37,336 nucleotides of DNA from Alphaproteobacteria bacterium (GTDB lineage Bacteria > Pseudomonadota > Alphaproteobacteria > Elsterales > Elsteraceae): the NCBI GenBank assembly GCA_013298565.1, contig JAAFIC010000027.1, positions 1 to 37,336 on the forward strand, in the 5' to 3' direction. The position numbers were made by a program, and so were the translations under genes. The stretch's first letter is position 1. Each line of letters starts with the position of its first letter. Of this stretch, positions 15,017 to 23,286 are shown in pieces. The notes under the pieces were generated by a model. That model made no database searches and was not told the origin of the DNA. It was given only the letters and a program-made list of their open reading frames with translations.

Positions 15017-16056
15017 GGGCAGGGGTAGGGGTGAACCTGATGGGCCGCTTCGATCTCGGTCATAACCTTGTCACTCAGTACTACCTCGGCACTGCGGATA
15101 TTCGCGTCCAACTGCTCAAGCGTGGTGGCACCGATGATGGTGCTGGTCACGAACGGGCGGCTGTTTACATAGGCGAGGGCCATTTGCGCCGGGTCCAGCC
15201 CATGACGGTGCGCGATGTCCACATAGAGTTTCGCGGCGGGTTCGGCTTGCGGGGTGAAATAGCGGGTGAAGCGATCAAACAGGGTTAATCGCGCGTCTGC
15301 GGGCCGGGCACCATCGAAATATTTCCCCATCAACACACCCATCGCCAGCGGCGAGTAGGCGAGCAGGCCAACCTCTTCCCGAATCGCCATTTCGGCGAGA
15401 CCAACCTCGAAGGAGCGGTTGAGCAGGCTGTAGGGGTTCTGGATGGCGGCGACGCGGGATAAGCCCTGGTTTTCGGACGCGCGCAGAAAGTCCATCACCC
15501 CCCAAGGGGTTTCGTTGGACAGGCCGAGCGCGCGCACTTTGCCCGCTTTGACCAGATCGCTCAGAGCGGTGAGGGTTTCTTCAATCGGCACGGCATCGGG
15601 CGAGTCCGTATGCACATAGCCCAACTGGCCGAACATATTGGTCGCGCGATCCGGCCAGTGAATTTGATAGAGATCGACGTAATCGGTGTTCAGCCGCGCC
15701 AGGCTATCGTTGATCGCGGCCTCGATATTGGCGCGGTCGAGCTTCCGATTTTCGCCGCGCACGTGGGGCATAGCGCGCCCGCCGCCCGCGACTTTTGTCG
15801 CCAGGATGATGTTTGCGCGCAGGCTGGGGTTTTTCGCGAGCCACGTGCCGATATAGGCTTCCGTCCGCCCTTGGGTTTCGGGGCGTGGCGGCACCGGGTA
15901 CATTTCCGCCGTGTCGATGAAATTCACTCCCCGGTCGAGGGCGAAATCGAGCTGGGCGTGGGCCTCGGCTTCTTTATTTTGTTCGCCCCAGGTCATCGTG
16001 CCAAGGCAAATGACGCTCACTTGCATATCGGTGCGCCCTAAGCGTCGCAGTTCCAT
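15013..16056 (-). CDS. aldo/keto reductase, Tas-like
   Basis: A 347-residue NADPH-dependent oxidoreductase of the Tas subgroup. The catalytic tetrad is present: D48 and Y53 (FIDTAEMYPVPP), K88 (ILATKVAGG) and H133 (YQIHWPDR). The Tas-specific insert AMPHVRGENRKLDRANIEAA is also there. The substrate is unknown; members reduce aldehydes and ketones. ATG start MELRRLGRTDMQVS is the standard family N terminus. Its last codons overlap the right hairpin of the 140-bp repeat. A 27-base gap separates it from tesA upstream on the same strand, so the two may form one transcript. Confidence 0.9.
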   Translation of the reverse strand: MELRRLGRTDMQVSVICLGTMTWGEQNKEAEAHAQLDFALDRGVNFIDTAEMYPVPPRPETQGRTEAYIGTWLAKNPSLRANIILATKVAGGGRAMPHVRGENRKLDRANIEAAINDSLARLNTDYVDLYQIHWPDRATNMFGQLGYVHTDSPDAVPIEETLTALSDLVKAGKVRALGLSNETPWGVMDFLRASENQGLSRVAAIQNPYSLLNRSFEVGLAEMAIREEVGLLAYSPLAMGVLMGKYFDGARPADARLTLFDRFTRYFTPQAEPAAKLYVDIAHRHGLDPAQMALAYVNSRPFVTSTIIGATTLEQLDANIRSAEVVLSDKVMTEIEAAHQVHPYPCP

Positions 16057-16083
16057 AAAGCCCTCGTTGCTAAGTCAAAATAA

Positions 16084-16764
16084 TCAGGATTGGGCCAAAA
16101 GGCTCAAGACAGCGGGCAAAATGCGTTCGATAACAGTGTTTACCCCTGCTTCGTTCGGGTGAATCCCATCCGCCTGGTTAAGCTGAGGATTGGCCGCCAC
16201 CCCGTCAAGGAAGAACGGATAGAAAGCCACCTTATGCCGCTCTGCCAACCGCGCGAAAACATCGTTGAAAGCCTGCGTATAGGCGCTGCCGAAGTTAGGC
16301 GGCGCGCGCATCCCCGTCAGCAGCACCGTCACCCCGGCGGCTTTCAGCTTGACGATAATGCCACCAAGATTGGCTTCCATCTGCTTGGGATCGAGGCCGC
16401 GCAACCCGTCGTTCGCGCCAAGCTCCACAATCGCGTGCGTGGGTTTATCGGCCAGTATCCAGTCGAGCCGCGCAAGGCCGCCCGCGCTGGTATCGCCCGA
16501 AACCCCGCCGTTGATGACGGTCACTGCCCTGCCTTTCGCCCGCAACGCCGCTTCCAGCTTGGCGGGAAACCCGGCGCGGGCGGGTAGCCCATAGCCCGCC
16601 GTGAGGCTATCGCCCAAGGCCAGCAGGCGCACGTCACGGGTTTGCGCTTCCGCAAAGCCGCTGCTTAAAAAAGCCAAACCTACCAACAAGGTTAAGAAAC
16701 CGCGCCGGCCCTGTTGCAGAGCTTCGGTTTTGCCCCACTTGTAAGGTTTGTTACTGGTTTCCAC
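16084..16764 (-). CDS. tesA: periplasmic GDSL lysophospholipase/thioesterase I (TesA-like)
   Basis: An SGNH hydrolase of about 226 residues with a signal peptide (basic start, then FLTLLVGLAFLSSG and AEA). Catalytic blocks are intact: LALGDSLTAGYG (nucleophile Ser53), NGGVSGDTSAGGL (Gly), VELGANDGLRG (Asn) and ADGIHPNEAG (Asp and His). The enzyme cleaves acyl thioesters, arylesters or lysophospholipids in the periplasm. The start is uncertain: GTG 16764 has AGGG upstream, while ATG 16791 would overlap the divergent ybbA start in a CATG tetramer. The divergent tesA/ybbA-ybbP layout is common in proteobacteria. Confidence 0.88.
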   Translation of the reverse strand: METSNKPYKWGKTEALQQGRRGFLTLLVGLAFLSSGFAEAQTRDVRLLALGDSLTAGYGLPARAGFPAKLEAALRAKGRAVTVINGGVSGDTSAGGLARLDWILADKPTHAIVELGANDGLRGLDPKQMEANLGGIIVKLKAAGVTVLLTGMRAPPNFGSAYTQAFNDVFARLAERHKVAFYPFFLDGVAANPQLNQADGIHPNEAGVNTVIERILPAVLSLLAQS

Positions 16765-16789
16765 CTCTGGCCCTAGAGTGCTCGTGTCC

Positions 16790-17461
16790 ATGATCCAACT
16801 CCGCAATGTCCAGGTAAAGCTGGCGAGTGCCGCCGGTGAGGTCAATATCCTACGCGGGGTTGATCTTGCGATTGCACCAGGCGAAAGCGTCGGCATCGTC
16901 GGCCCCTCCGGCGCGGGTAAATCTACTCTGATGATGGTGGTCGGCGGATTGGAGCGCGCCAGCGGCGGCGACGTAGTGGTTGCCGGTGTGGAGCTTGGCG
17001 CTCTCAGCGAAGATGATCTCGCCCTCTGGCGGCGCGAAACGGTTGGCATCGTTTTCCAGGCTTTCCGTTTAATTCCGACGATGAACGCGCTCGAAAATGT
17101 TGCTGTGCCGCTAGAACTCGCGGGCCGCCCGAACGCCTTTGCCCGCGCCCAAGAAGCGCTGGAGCAAGTGGGCCTCGGGCATCGCCTAACCCATTACCCT
17201 GATCAGCTTTCGGGCGGGGAGCAACAGCGCGTGGCGCTGGCGCGGGCTTTCGTTATTCAGCCGAAACTGCTGATTGCCGACGAACCGACGGGCAACCTCG
17301 ATGGCACCACGGGCACCGCGATTATGGACCTGCTGTTCAGCCTGCGCGACCGTTTCGGCACCACGCTGCTACTCGTCACCCACGACCTCAGCCTAGCCGA
17401 ACGCTGCGACCGGGTCGTGCGGGTGAAAGACGGTCAGATCGAGACGGGGGGTGCAGCATGA
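16790..17461 (+). CDS. ybbA: ABC transporter ATP-binding protein (YbbA/LolD type)
   Basis: A 223-residue ATPase with Walker A GPSGAGKSTL, Q-loop IVFQAFRLIPTMNALENV, signature LSGGEQQRVALARA, Walker B LLIADEPTGNLD and the switch histidine in LLVTHDLSLAERC. It belongs to the MacB/LolD-like group that powers FtsX-type permeases. Its natural partner is the ybbP gene at 18156, but a toxin-antitoxin cassette on the other strand lies between them. The stop is in an ATGA context, typical of a coupled next gene, yet no permease starts there now. The last 28 bases overlap the antisense antitoxin gene. Confidence 0.9.
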   Translation: MIQLRNVQVKLASAAGEVNILRGVDLAIAPGESVGIVGPSGAGKSTLMMVVGGLERASGGDVVVAGVELGALSEDDLALWRRETVGIVFQAFRLIPTMNALENVAVPLELAGRPNAFARAQEALEQVGLGHRLTHYPDQLSGGEQQRVALARAFVIQPKLLIADEPTGNLDGTTGTAIMDLLFSLRDRFGTTLLLVTHDLSLAERCDRVVRVKDGQIETGGAA

Positions 17462-17781
17462 GGGGTTGCTGGTTTCGGGCGCGCCGTCAACTCCATCCCC
17501 AGGGCGCGCGTCACCCGCAGCAAAGTTGCCAGACTGGGCGCGCCTTTACCCGACAGGCTCTTATACAGCGCTTGTCGGTTGACCCCCGCCGTCTCCGCAA
17601 GGCCACTCATGCCCTGCGCGCGCGCCAGCACGCCCAGGGCGCGGGCGATATTTTTGCCGTCGCCGCCATCTTCCTCAATGGCGGCGGCGAGATATTCGGC
17701 CTGGATTTCTGGCGTCGTCAAATAACGCGCCGAATCCCAAGGGATAAGCTGTTCAATAGGCTCGTTCGCCAAGGCTGTCAT
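17434..17781 (-). CDS. HigA-type addiction module antidote
   Basis: A 115-residue antitoxin of the putative addiction-module-antidote family. The N-terminal segment (WDSARYLTTPEIQAEYLAAAIEEDG) is followed by ALGVLARAQGMSGLAETAG and a helix-turn-helix (VNRQALYKSLSGKGAPSLATLLRVTRALG). It should bind both the toxin and the operator. It lies 3 bases after the toxin gene, in the toxin-first order usual for this family. The tail PKPATPHAAPPVSI is low-complexity and is partly encoded antisense to the end of ybbA, suggesting that its original stop was lost at the insertion junction. Confidence 0.87.
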   Translation of the reverse strand: MTALANEPIEQLIPWDSARYLTTPEIQAEYLAAAIEEDGGDGKNIARALGVLARAQGMSGLAETAGVNRQALYKSLSGKGAPSLATLLRVTRALGMELTARPKPATPHAAPPVSI

Positions 17782-17784
17782 GGT

Positions 17785-18090
17785 TCAGTCCTCTCTCGGC
17801 AGGCGCTGCAAAAGCCGGAGCGCGGCAGCAATATTTCGGTTCTGGCTGTCTTTATTCCCGCCGGTCAGCAGCCAGATGATCTGACTGTCCCGGCGCGTGA
17901 AATACAACCGATACCCCGGCCCATAGTGAATCCGCAGTTCGGACAGACCGCCCCCCAGGTTTTTGACATCGCCGATATGCCCTGCGGCAACCCGGTCCAG
18001 ACGTTCAAAAATCCGGGCACGGGCGCGAAAATCGCTCAGGCCGGTCAGCCATGTTTCAAACGTGCCGGTCATTTGAACGCTAAAGCTCAT
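17785..18090 (-). CDS. RelE/ParE-superfamily (HigB-like) toxin
   Basis: A toxin of about 101 residues of the addiction-module-killer type. Features are TFETWLTGLSDFRARARIFERLDRV, AAGHIGDVKNLGGGLSELRIHYGPGYRLYFTR and IIWLLTGGNKDSQNRNIAAAL. Relatives act as ribosome-dependent mRNA interferases. I chose ATG 18088-18090 (MSFSVQMTG); the frame is open to 18117, but that would run through the operator palindrome. It is the first gene of the minus-strand cassette and faces away from ybbP. Confidence 0.88.
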   Translation of the reverse strand: MSFSVQMTGTFETWLTGLSDFRARARIFERLDRVAAGHIGDVKNLGGGLSELRIHYGPGYRLYFTRRDSQIIWLLTGGNKDSQNRNIAAALRLLQRLPRED

Positions 18091-18095
18091 CGAAC

Positions 18096-18119
18096 ATTTG
18101 TCGCACATCGGCGACAAAT
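18096..18119. promoter_or_regulatory. operator palindrome of the HigBA-type cassette
   Basis: ATTTGTCGC and GCGACAAAT are perfect 9-bp arms around a 6-base spacer. It lies 5 bp upstream of the toxin start and 36 bp upstream of the divergent ybbP ATG. The antidote would therefore be expected to control the toxin promoter and possibly whatever promoter serves ybbP. Confidence 0.7.
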
Positions 18120-18155
18120 CTGCAAGTATTTCTCCCTGCCGATCAGGAGCGCCCC

Positions 18156-20687
18156 ATGAACCCTGCCCTCACTTTTGCCCTGCGGGAGTTGCGCGGCGGC
18201 GTTGCTGGGTTTCGCATTTTTCTTGCCTGCCTCACGCTGGGCGTGGCGGTGATTGCGGCGGTTGGCAGCTTATCGGCGGCGATTGTGGCGGGGTTGGAGC
18301 GGGATGCGCGCAGTTTGCTGGGGGGTGATATTGCGCTACGCCAAGTGCATCGCCCGATTGGGGAGGAGCCGCGCGCGTGGCTAACGGCCCAGAGCGCGCA
18401 GATCAGCCAATCCATTGAAATGCGGGCGATGGCCGTGCGGCCCGATGGCGCGCGGCGCTCGCTGGCACAACTGAAGGCGGTCGATAGCGCCTACCCGCTG
18501 CTGGGGGCCGTGGAAACCGCGCCGAAAACTCCCTTGCCGGAGCTTTTGGCCGCGCAAGACGGGCGCTTCGGTGTGGTAGTGGAAGATGTTTTGCTGGCGC
18601 GTCTTGGGCTTAAAATTGGCGATATGCTGCAAGTTGGCGAAGGCCAGTTCCGTATTAGCGGCGTGTTGCTGAAGGAGCCGGATCGGTCCGCCGGGCCGCT
18701 CGATATTGGGCCGCGCGTGCTGATTGCCGAAGCGGCGATGCCGCAGACCCAGCTTTTACAGCCGGGCAGCCTTGCCGAGTTTCACACTAAGCTGCTGCTG
18801 AAACCCGGCGTTAGCGTTGCCAGTTTCCGCGCCGAACTTGCCGAAAAATTCCCCGGCGAAGGCTGGCGCGTGCGCGACCCCTCGCAAGCCTCGCCGCAGG
18901 TGGAACGGTTTGTCGAGCGTTTGGCGCTGTTCCTCACCCTGGTCGGGCTTACCTCGTTGCTGGTCGGCGGCGTTGGCGTTGGCAATGCCGTGCGCGCTTA
19001 CCTTGAAGGCAAGAGCGTCACGATTGCCACGCTCAAGGCGCTTGGGGCACCTTCCGCCTTCATTTTCCGGCTTTATGTCATGCTGATTGCGGTTATGGCG
19101 GGCGGCGGCACGCTGGTGGGGTTGATTATCGGCGCGGCGGCCCCGTGGCTGGCGGCAGAAGCGCTCGGAACTTTGCTGCCCGTACCGCTGGCCATCGGCC
19201 TTTACCCCGCGCCGCTGGCGTTGGCGGCAGTCTTCGGCCTCTTGACGGCACTGACGTTCAGCCTGTGGCCTTTGGGCCGCGCGCAGCGGGTGTCGGCGGC
19301 GAGCTTGTTTCGCGATGCCGGATCGTCGCGCGGGCAGGCCCCTGGCAAAGCCATCCTTGGGGCCATGCTGCTGTCTGCCGCGATGCTGGCGGCGCTAGCG
19401 ATTCTGACCGCGCAACAGCAGCTTTTGGCGACGTGGTTTGTCGGGGGGGCGGTGCTGAGTTTCGGCATCTTCCGGTTAGCGGCGGAAGGGTTAAAGCGTC
19501 TCGCGCGTTTCCTGGCTTCGGCCCGTTGGGCGGGGGGCCGCAACCCGAAACTCCGCCTTGCGCTCGCCAATATCGACCGGCCCGGTGCGCCAACGGGGAG
19601 CGTTGTGCTCTCGTTGGGATTGGGGCTTGCGGTGTTGGTCACAGTTGTGCTGATCGAAGGCAACCTTAATCGGCAGGTGGTCGAACGGCTGCCCGACCAA
19701 GCCCCGGCGTTTTTCTTTATCGACATTCCCTCCAGTCAAACCGCGCAGTTCGATGCGCTGGCGCTCAGTATCCCCGGCGCGTCGGAGTTACGGCGAGTGC
19801 CGTCTTTGCGCGGGCGGATTACCGCCCTTAACGGCACGCCGGTTGAGAAAGCCGTGATCGACCCCGAGGTGTCTTGGGCCGTCGATAGCGACCGGGGCCT
19901 AACCTATGCCGCAACCCCGCCCGACGGTAGCCAGATCGTCGCGGGCGATTGGTGGGCTACCGACTATCGCGGGCCGCTGCTGGTGTCGCTCGATGTCCGC
20001 TTGGCGGAGGGTTTCGGCGTCAAAATTGGCGATAGCCTTACCGTGAACGTGCTGGGCCGAAACGTGGAAGCCAAAATCGCCAACCTGCGCCGGATTCAGT
20101 GGGAGAGTTTCAATCTCAACTTCGTGCTGATTTTCTCGCCCGGTCTGCTCGATTCGGCTCCCCACACGCATCTCGCCACTATTCATGTACCACCTGGCAA
20201 CGAAGAGGCCATGCTGCGCCAAGTAGGCGATGCTTTTCCCAGCGTGTCCGCTGTGCGTGTCCGCGAGACGCTGGAAACCGTCAGCGTCATTCTCTCCGCT
20301 ATCGGGGCGGCAGCGCGCGCGGTAACAGGGCTAACGCTGGTCGTGGGAACGCTGGTACTGGCGGGGGCCGTGATCGCCGGGCACCACCGCCGCGTCTATG
20401 ATGCCATCGTGCTGAAAGTGTTGGGCGCAACCCGGCGCGACCTGCTGGCGGCCTATGCGCTCGAATATGGGTTGCTGGGGCTGGCGACGGCGTTTATCGC
20501 CATCGCCATCGGCACGCTCGCCAGTTGGGGCGTCGTTACCTTCCTCATGCGGGCGGATTGGGTGTTTCTGCCGTTGCCGGTGGGGGTGATTACGCTGCTC
20601 AGTCTTGGCATTACTCTGGTGCTGGGTTTCGCTGGAACCTGGATCGCGCTGGGGCAGAAGGCCGCGCCACTATTGCGGCAGGGGTAA
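18156..20687 (+). CDS. ybbP: FtsX-like ABC transporter permease (YbbP type)
   Basis: An 843-residue inner-membrane protein. An N-terminal helix (FRIFLACLTLGVAVIAAVGSL) is followed by a periplasmic region. A first FtsX block lies at about 255-380 (LVGGVGVGNAVRAYLEGKSV, TLKALGAPSAFIFRLYV) and further helices at about 395-500. A second periplasmic region and a C-terminal FtsX block (ARAVTGLTLVVGTLVLAG, VLKVLGATRRDLLAAYALEYG) complete it. It is the partner of YbbA; such pairs may extract or move envelope lipids or proteins. AGGAG sits 8 bases upstream of the ATG. The cassette between it and ybbA means it now needs its own promoter or read-through antisense to the toxin genes. Confidence 0.9.
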   Translation: MNPALTFALRELRGGVAGFRIFLACLTLGVAVIAAVGSLSAAIVAGLERDARSLLGGDIALRQVHRPIGEEPRAWLTAQSAQISQSIEMRAMAVRPDGARRSLAQLKAVDSAYPLLGAVETAPKTPLPELLAAQDGRFGVVVEDVLLARLGLKIGDMLQVGEGQFRISGVLLKEPDRSAGPLDIGPRVLIAEAAMPQTQLLQPGSLAEFHTKLLLKPGVSVASFRAELAEKFPGEGWRVRDPSQASPQVERFVERLALFLTLVGLTSLLVGGVGVGNAVRAYLEGKSVTIATLKALGAPSAFIFRLYVMLIAVMAGGGTLVGLIIGAAAPWLAAEALGTLLPVPLAIGLYPAPLALAAVFGLLTALTFSLWPLGRAQRVSAASLFRDAGSSRGQAPGKAILGAMLLSAAMLAALAILTAQQQLLATWFVGGAVLSFGIFRLAAEGLKRLARFLASARWAGGRNPKLRLALANIDRPGAPTGSVVLSLGLGLAVLVTVVLIEGNLNRQVVERLPDQAPAFFFIDIPSSQTAQFDALALSIPGASELRRVPSLRGRITALNGTPVEKAVIDPEVSWAVDSDRGLTYAATPPDGSQIVAGDWWATDYRGPLLVSLDVRLAEGFGVKIGDSLTVNVLGRNVEAKIANLRRIQWESFNLNFVLIFSPGLLDSAPHTHLATIHVPPGNEEAMLRQVGDAFPSVSAVRVRETLETVSVILSAIGAAARAVTGLTLVVGTLVLAGAVIAGHHRRVYDAIVLKVLGATRRDLLAAYALEYGLLGLATAFIAIAIGTLASWGVVTFLMRADWVFLPLPVGVITLLSLGITLVLGFAGTWIALGQKAAPLLRQG

Positions 20688-20713
20688 CGCCAGCGCGCTC
20701 TCTTTCTGGGCAA

Positions 20714-20743
20714 TTGACGGGTTCGGCAGGCGCGGCGCATAGT
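20714..20743 (+). promoter_or_regulatory. possible promoter for kdsD-lptCAB-rpoN
   Basis: TTGACG (20714-20719) and CATAGT (20738-20743) are spaced 18 bp apart, about 60 bp upstream of kdsD. This is the only sigma-70-like pair I noticed in the 117-base gap. Confidence 0.35.
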
Positions 20744-20804
20744 GTGGGACTAGACTAAGGCTTGCCATGCAAAAGCGCGGCCACTTTACTCAAAAGATAG
20801 AAAC

Positions 20805-21806
20805 GTGACGAAACTCTTAACGGTAGATCTTCCTCTGGTTCCCGCCGCCGCTTCCGATCAGGCGGTGGCGCGGCGCGTGTTTGCACTTGCGGTCGAAGGG
20901 TTGCAAACGCTGATCGAGGGGCTGGACGATACTTTGGGGGCGCGGTTGGCGGCAGCGGTGGATTGCCTAGAGCGCGCCTCGGGCCGTATCATCGTGACCG
21001 GCATGGGCAAGAGCGGCCATATCGGGCGCAAGATTGCCGCCACTTTGGCCTCGACCGGTGCGCCCGCCTTCTTCGTGCATCCTGGCGAAGCGAGCCACGG
21101 CGATTTGGGCATGATTACTCAGGCGGATGTTGTGCTCGCCCTCTCCAACTCTGGGGAAACCCACGAGTTGCTGGATATTATCGCCTATACGCGCCGCTTT
21201 CAGATTCCGCTGGTGGCGATCACGCGGCAAGACGCCAGCACGTTGGGCGAATCCGCCGATGTGGTGCTGCCCCTGCCGAATACTGCCGAAGCCTGCCCGA
21301 ACGGCCTTGCGCCCACCACCTCCACCACCTTGGCGCTCGCGCTGGGGGATGCGTTGGCGGTGGCGTTGCTGGAGCGGCGGAATTTTTCTGCCCATGATTT
21401 CAAAACCTTCCATCCCGGTGGCGCGCTTGGGCGAAAAGTGCAGCGCGTGGCCGACCTGATGCACAGCGGCGAAGCTGTGCCGCTCGTGGGGCCAGACACC
21501 AGCTTGCGGACGGCCATTCTCGAAATGACCTCCAAGCGCTTCGGCTGTACGGGCGTTGTCGATGCCGATGGGCGGTTGCTGGGGATCGTCACCGACGGCG
21601 ATTTGCGTCGCCATATCGACACGATTGATGCCCCCGTTGAAGCGCTGATGACGCGCAACCCCGCCACGATCCGCCCGCAAGCGCTGGCGGCGGAAGCGGT
21701 GGCCATTTTGAACAGTAAGACTATCACGAGCCTGTTCGTCGTGGAGGCCGGAAAGCCGGTTGGGCTTATTCATATTCACGATTGTTTGCGCGCGGGCGTT
21801 CACTAA
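20805..21806 (+). CDS. kdsD: arabinose-5-phosphate isomerase (KdsD/KpsF)
   Basis: A 333-residue cytosolic enzyme converting ribulose-5-phosphate to arabinose-5-phosphate, the first step of Kdo synthesis for lipopolysaccharide. An N-terminal SIS domain (IIVTGMGKSGHIGRKIAATL, FFVHPGEASHGDLGM, ALSNSGETHELL, ACPNGLAPTTSTT) is followed by the HDFKTFHPGGALGRK linker. Two CBS domains follow (VADLMHSGEAVPLV and LMTRNPATIRPQ). The GTG start at 20805 gives a usual N terminus. The stop overlaps lptC (TAATG), tying Kdo supply to lipopolysaccharide export. Confidence 0.95.
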   Translation: MTKLLTVDLPLVPAAASDQAVARRVFALAVEGLQTLIEGLDDTLGARLAAAVDCLERASGRIIVTGMGKSGHIGRKIAATLASTGAPAFFVHPGEASHGDLGMITQADVVLALSNSGETHELLDIIAYTRRFQIPLVAITRQDASTLGESADVVLPLPNTAEACPNGLAPTTSTTLALALGDALAVALLERRNFSAHDFKTFHPGGALGRKVQRVADLMHSGEAVPLVGPDTSLRTAILEMTSKRFGCTGVVDADGRLLGIVTDGDLRRHIDTIDAPVEALMTRNPATIRPQALAAEAVAILNSKTITSLFVVEAGKPVGLIHIHDCLRAGVH

Positions 21807-22444
21807 TGGCGGCCTCGGTCTCCGTGCAGCGGGTTCAGTCGCGCTCCCGTTGGGTGGCGGCAGCGCGGTTGATGCTGCCTGCCGTGGCGCTTACCCTGCT
21901 GGCCGTGCTGCTGGCATGGCCCAGCCTGTTTCCCGACGAAAAGCGCTTTCGGCTGTCAAAACTCCCCGTAACGCGAGAGGAGGAGGCGACCGTGCGGATG
22001 ATGAACCCACGCTTCGTTGGCACCGACGATCAGCAGCGACCCTATACGGTCACGGCGACCGAAGCAACGCAACTGGCGGTTCCGGGAGCAGTGACGCAAG
22101 ACTCGCAGGTTCTGCTAACTCAGCCCAAGGCTGATTTAACCGGAGATAAGGGCGATTGGGCGCAGCTTTCGGCGCATGAAGGCCGCTACGATAAAGAGCA
22201 TGGTTTGCTCACGCTCAGTGGCGCGGTCACGCTGTTTCACGATAGTGGTTATGAAATGCACACAGAGCAATCGCAAGTCGATCTCACCAGCAAGCGCATT
22301 GCCGGGATTCTACCCGTCACCGGCCAAGGGCCGCGCGGGGATATGAGCGCCGAGGAAGGATTTGAGATTCTCGAAAAGGGCCGGAAGATTTTGCTGTTCG
22401 GGCGCTCGCGCGTCGTGTTGCGTGATGCCGGGGGAGCATCATGA
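21806..22444 (+). CDS. lptC: LPS export protein LptC
   Basis: A 212-residue bitopic inner-membrane protein. One transmembrane helix (about 20-38, RLMLPAVALTLLAVLLAWPS) anchors a periplasmic beta-jellyroll: MNPRFVGTDDQQRPYTVTA, LTGDKGDWAQLSAHEGRYDKE, LLTLSGAVTLFHDSGYEM. It receives lipopolysaccharide from LptBFG and hands it to LptA. lptF/lptG are not in the window. The start overlaps the kdsD stop and the stop overlaps lptA (ATGA), so all are coupled. Confidence 0.92.
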   Translation: MAASVSVQRVQSRSRWVAAARLMLPAVALTLLAVLLAWPSLFPDEKRFRLSKLPVTREEEATVRMMNPRFVGTDDQQRPYTVTATEATQLAVPGAVTQDSQVLLTQPKADLTGDKGDWAQLSAHEGRYDKEHGLLTLSGAVTLFHDSGYEMHTEQSQVDLTSKRIAGILPVTGQGPRGDMSAEEGFEILEKGRKILLFGRSRVVLRDAGGAS

Positions 22445-23286
22445 GGCTTGCGATTCGGCTGGGGTTAATCGGTTTTCTGCTGGGGGCACCTGCACTGGCG
22501 CAACTGCCTTTGGGCGGCGACAACGCGGGCGGGCCGGTTTCTATTGATGCCGACAAGGGCATCGAGTGGCGGCGGGATGAGAAAGTCTATATCGCCTCGG
22601 GCGGGGCGCGCGTGCAGCGCGGCGGCGTGACGCTGACAGCGCAAACCCTGCGCGCCTATTACCGTGAACTGGCCGATGGGCAAACCCAGATCACGAAGGT
22701 TGAAGCCGATCAGAACGTCGTGATCGTCACCGCTACGGAGCGAGTGATGGGCGATAAGGGCACCTACGACCTTGAGCGTCAACTGATGGTGCTCACGGGC
22801 AAGGGGCTGAAGCTGACGACGCAAACCCAAACGATCACGGCGCGCGATAGTTTAGAGTATTGGGACGGGCGCAAAGTAGCGGTGGCGCGCGGCAATGCGG
22901 TGGCACTTGAGGCCGACCGGCGGGTGAGCGCCGATGTGCTCACCGCCCATCTGGCGACGGATGCCAGCGGCAAGGCTAACCGTATCTCAAAGCTTGATGG
23001 GTTCGGCAATCTGCAAATTGCGACCGCGAAGGAAGCCGCGTCGTCTGATAAAGGTGTGTATGATATGGATAAGCAGATCGCTACCCTGTTCGGGGCGGTC
23101 AAGGTAACGCAGAATAAGAATCAGCTTAATGGTGATTATGCTGAGGTAAATTTGAAAACCGGAATCAGCCGAATCCTGCGCGGTCCTGCTGCCGGGCGCG
23201 AAGGCGGGCCGGTGCGGGGTTTGCTGGTGCCGAATGCAACGGAAGCCCCCTCTAATCGCGCGGCGCCGGGAAAGGCCCCCTCATGA
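22441..23286 (+). CDS. lptA: LPS transport periplasmic protein LptA
   Basis: A 281-residue exported protein with a signal peptide (cleavage expected after GAPALA). Two OstA-like repeats follow: SIDADKGIEWRRDEKVYIASG to about 120, and TITARDSLEYWDGRKVAVARGN to about 245. The tail is low-complexity, rich in Pro, Ala and Gly. LptA forms the periplasmic bridge carrying lipopolysaccharide to LptD. It is longer than the E. coli protein (about 185), as is common in alphaproteobacteria. ATGA overlaps link it to lptC and lptB. Confidence 0.92.
   Translation: MRLAIRLGLIGFLLGAPALAQLPLGGDNAGGPVSIDADKGIEWRRDEKVYIASGGARVQRGGVTLTAQTLRAYYRELADGQTQITKVEADQNVVIVTATERVMGDKGTYDLERQLMVLTGKGLKLTTQTQTITARDSLEYWDGRKVAVARGNAVALEADRRVSADVLTAHLATDASGKANRISKLDGFGNLQIATAKEAASSDKGVYDMDKQIATLFGAVKVTQNKNQLNGDYAEVNLKTGISRILRGPAAGREGGPVRGLLVPNATEAPSNRAAPGKAPS

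Noticed and set aside
17458-18159. A 233-codon plus-strand frame starting in an ATGA overlap with ybbA
   Set aside because: It looks coupled to ybbA but is the antisense of two well-recognised toxin-antitoxin genes, and its translation has no domain character.
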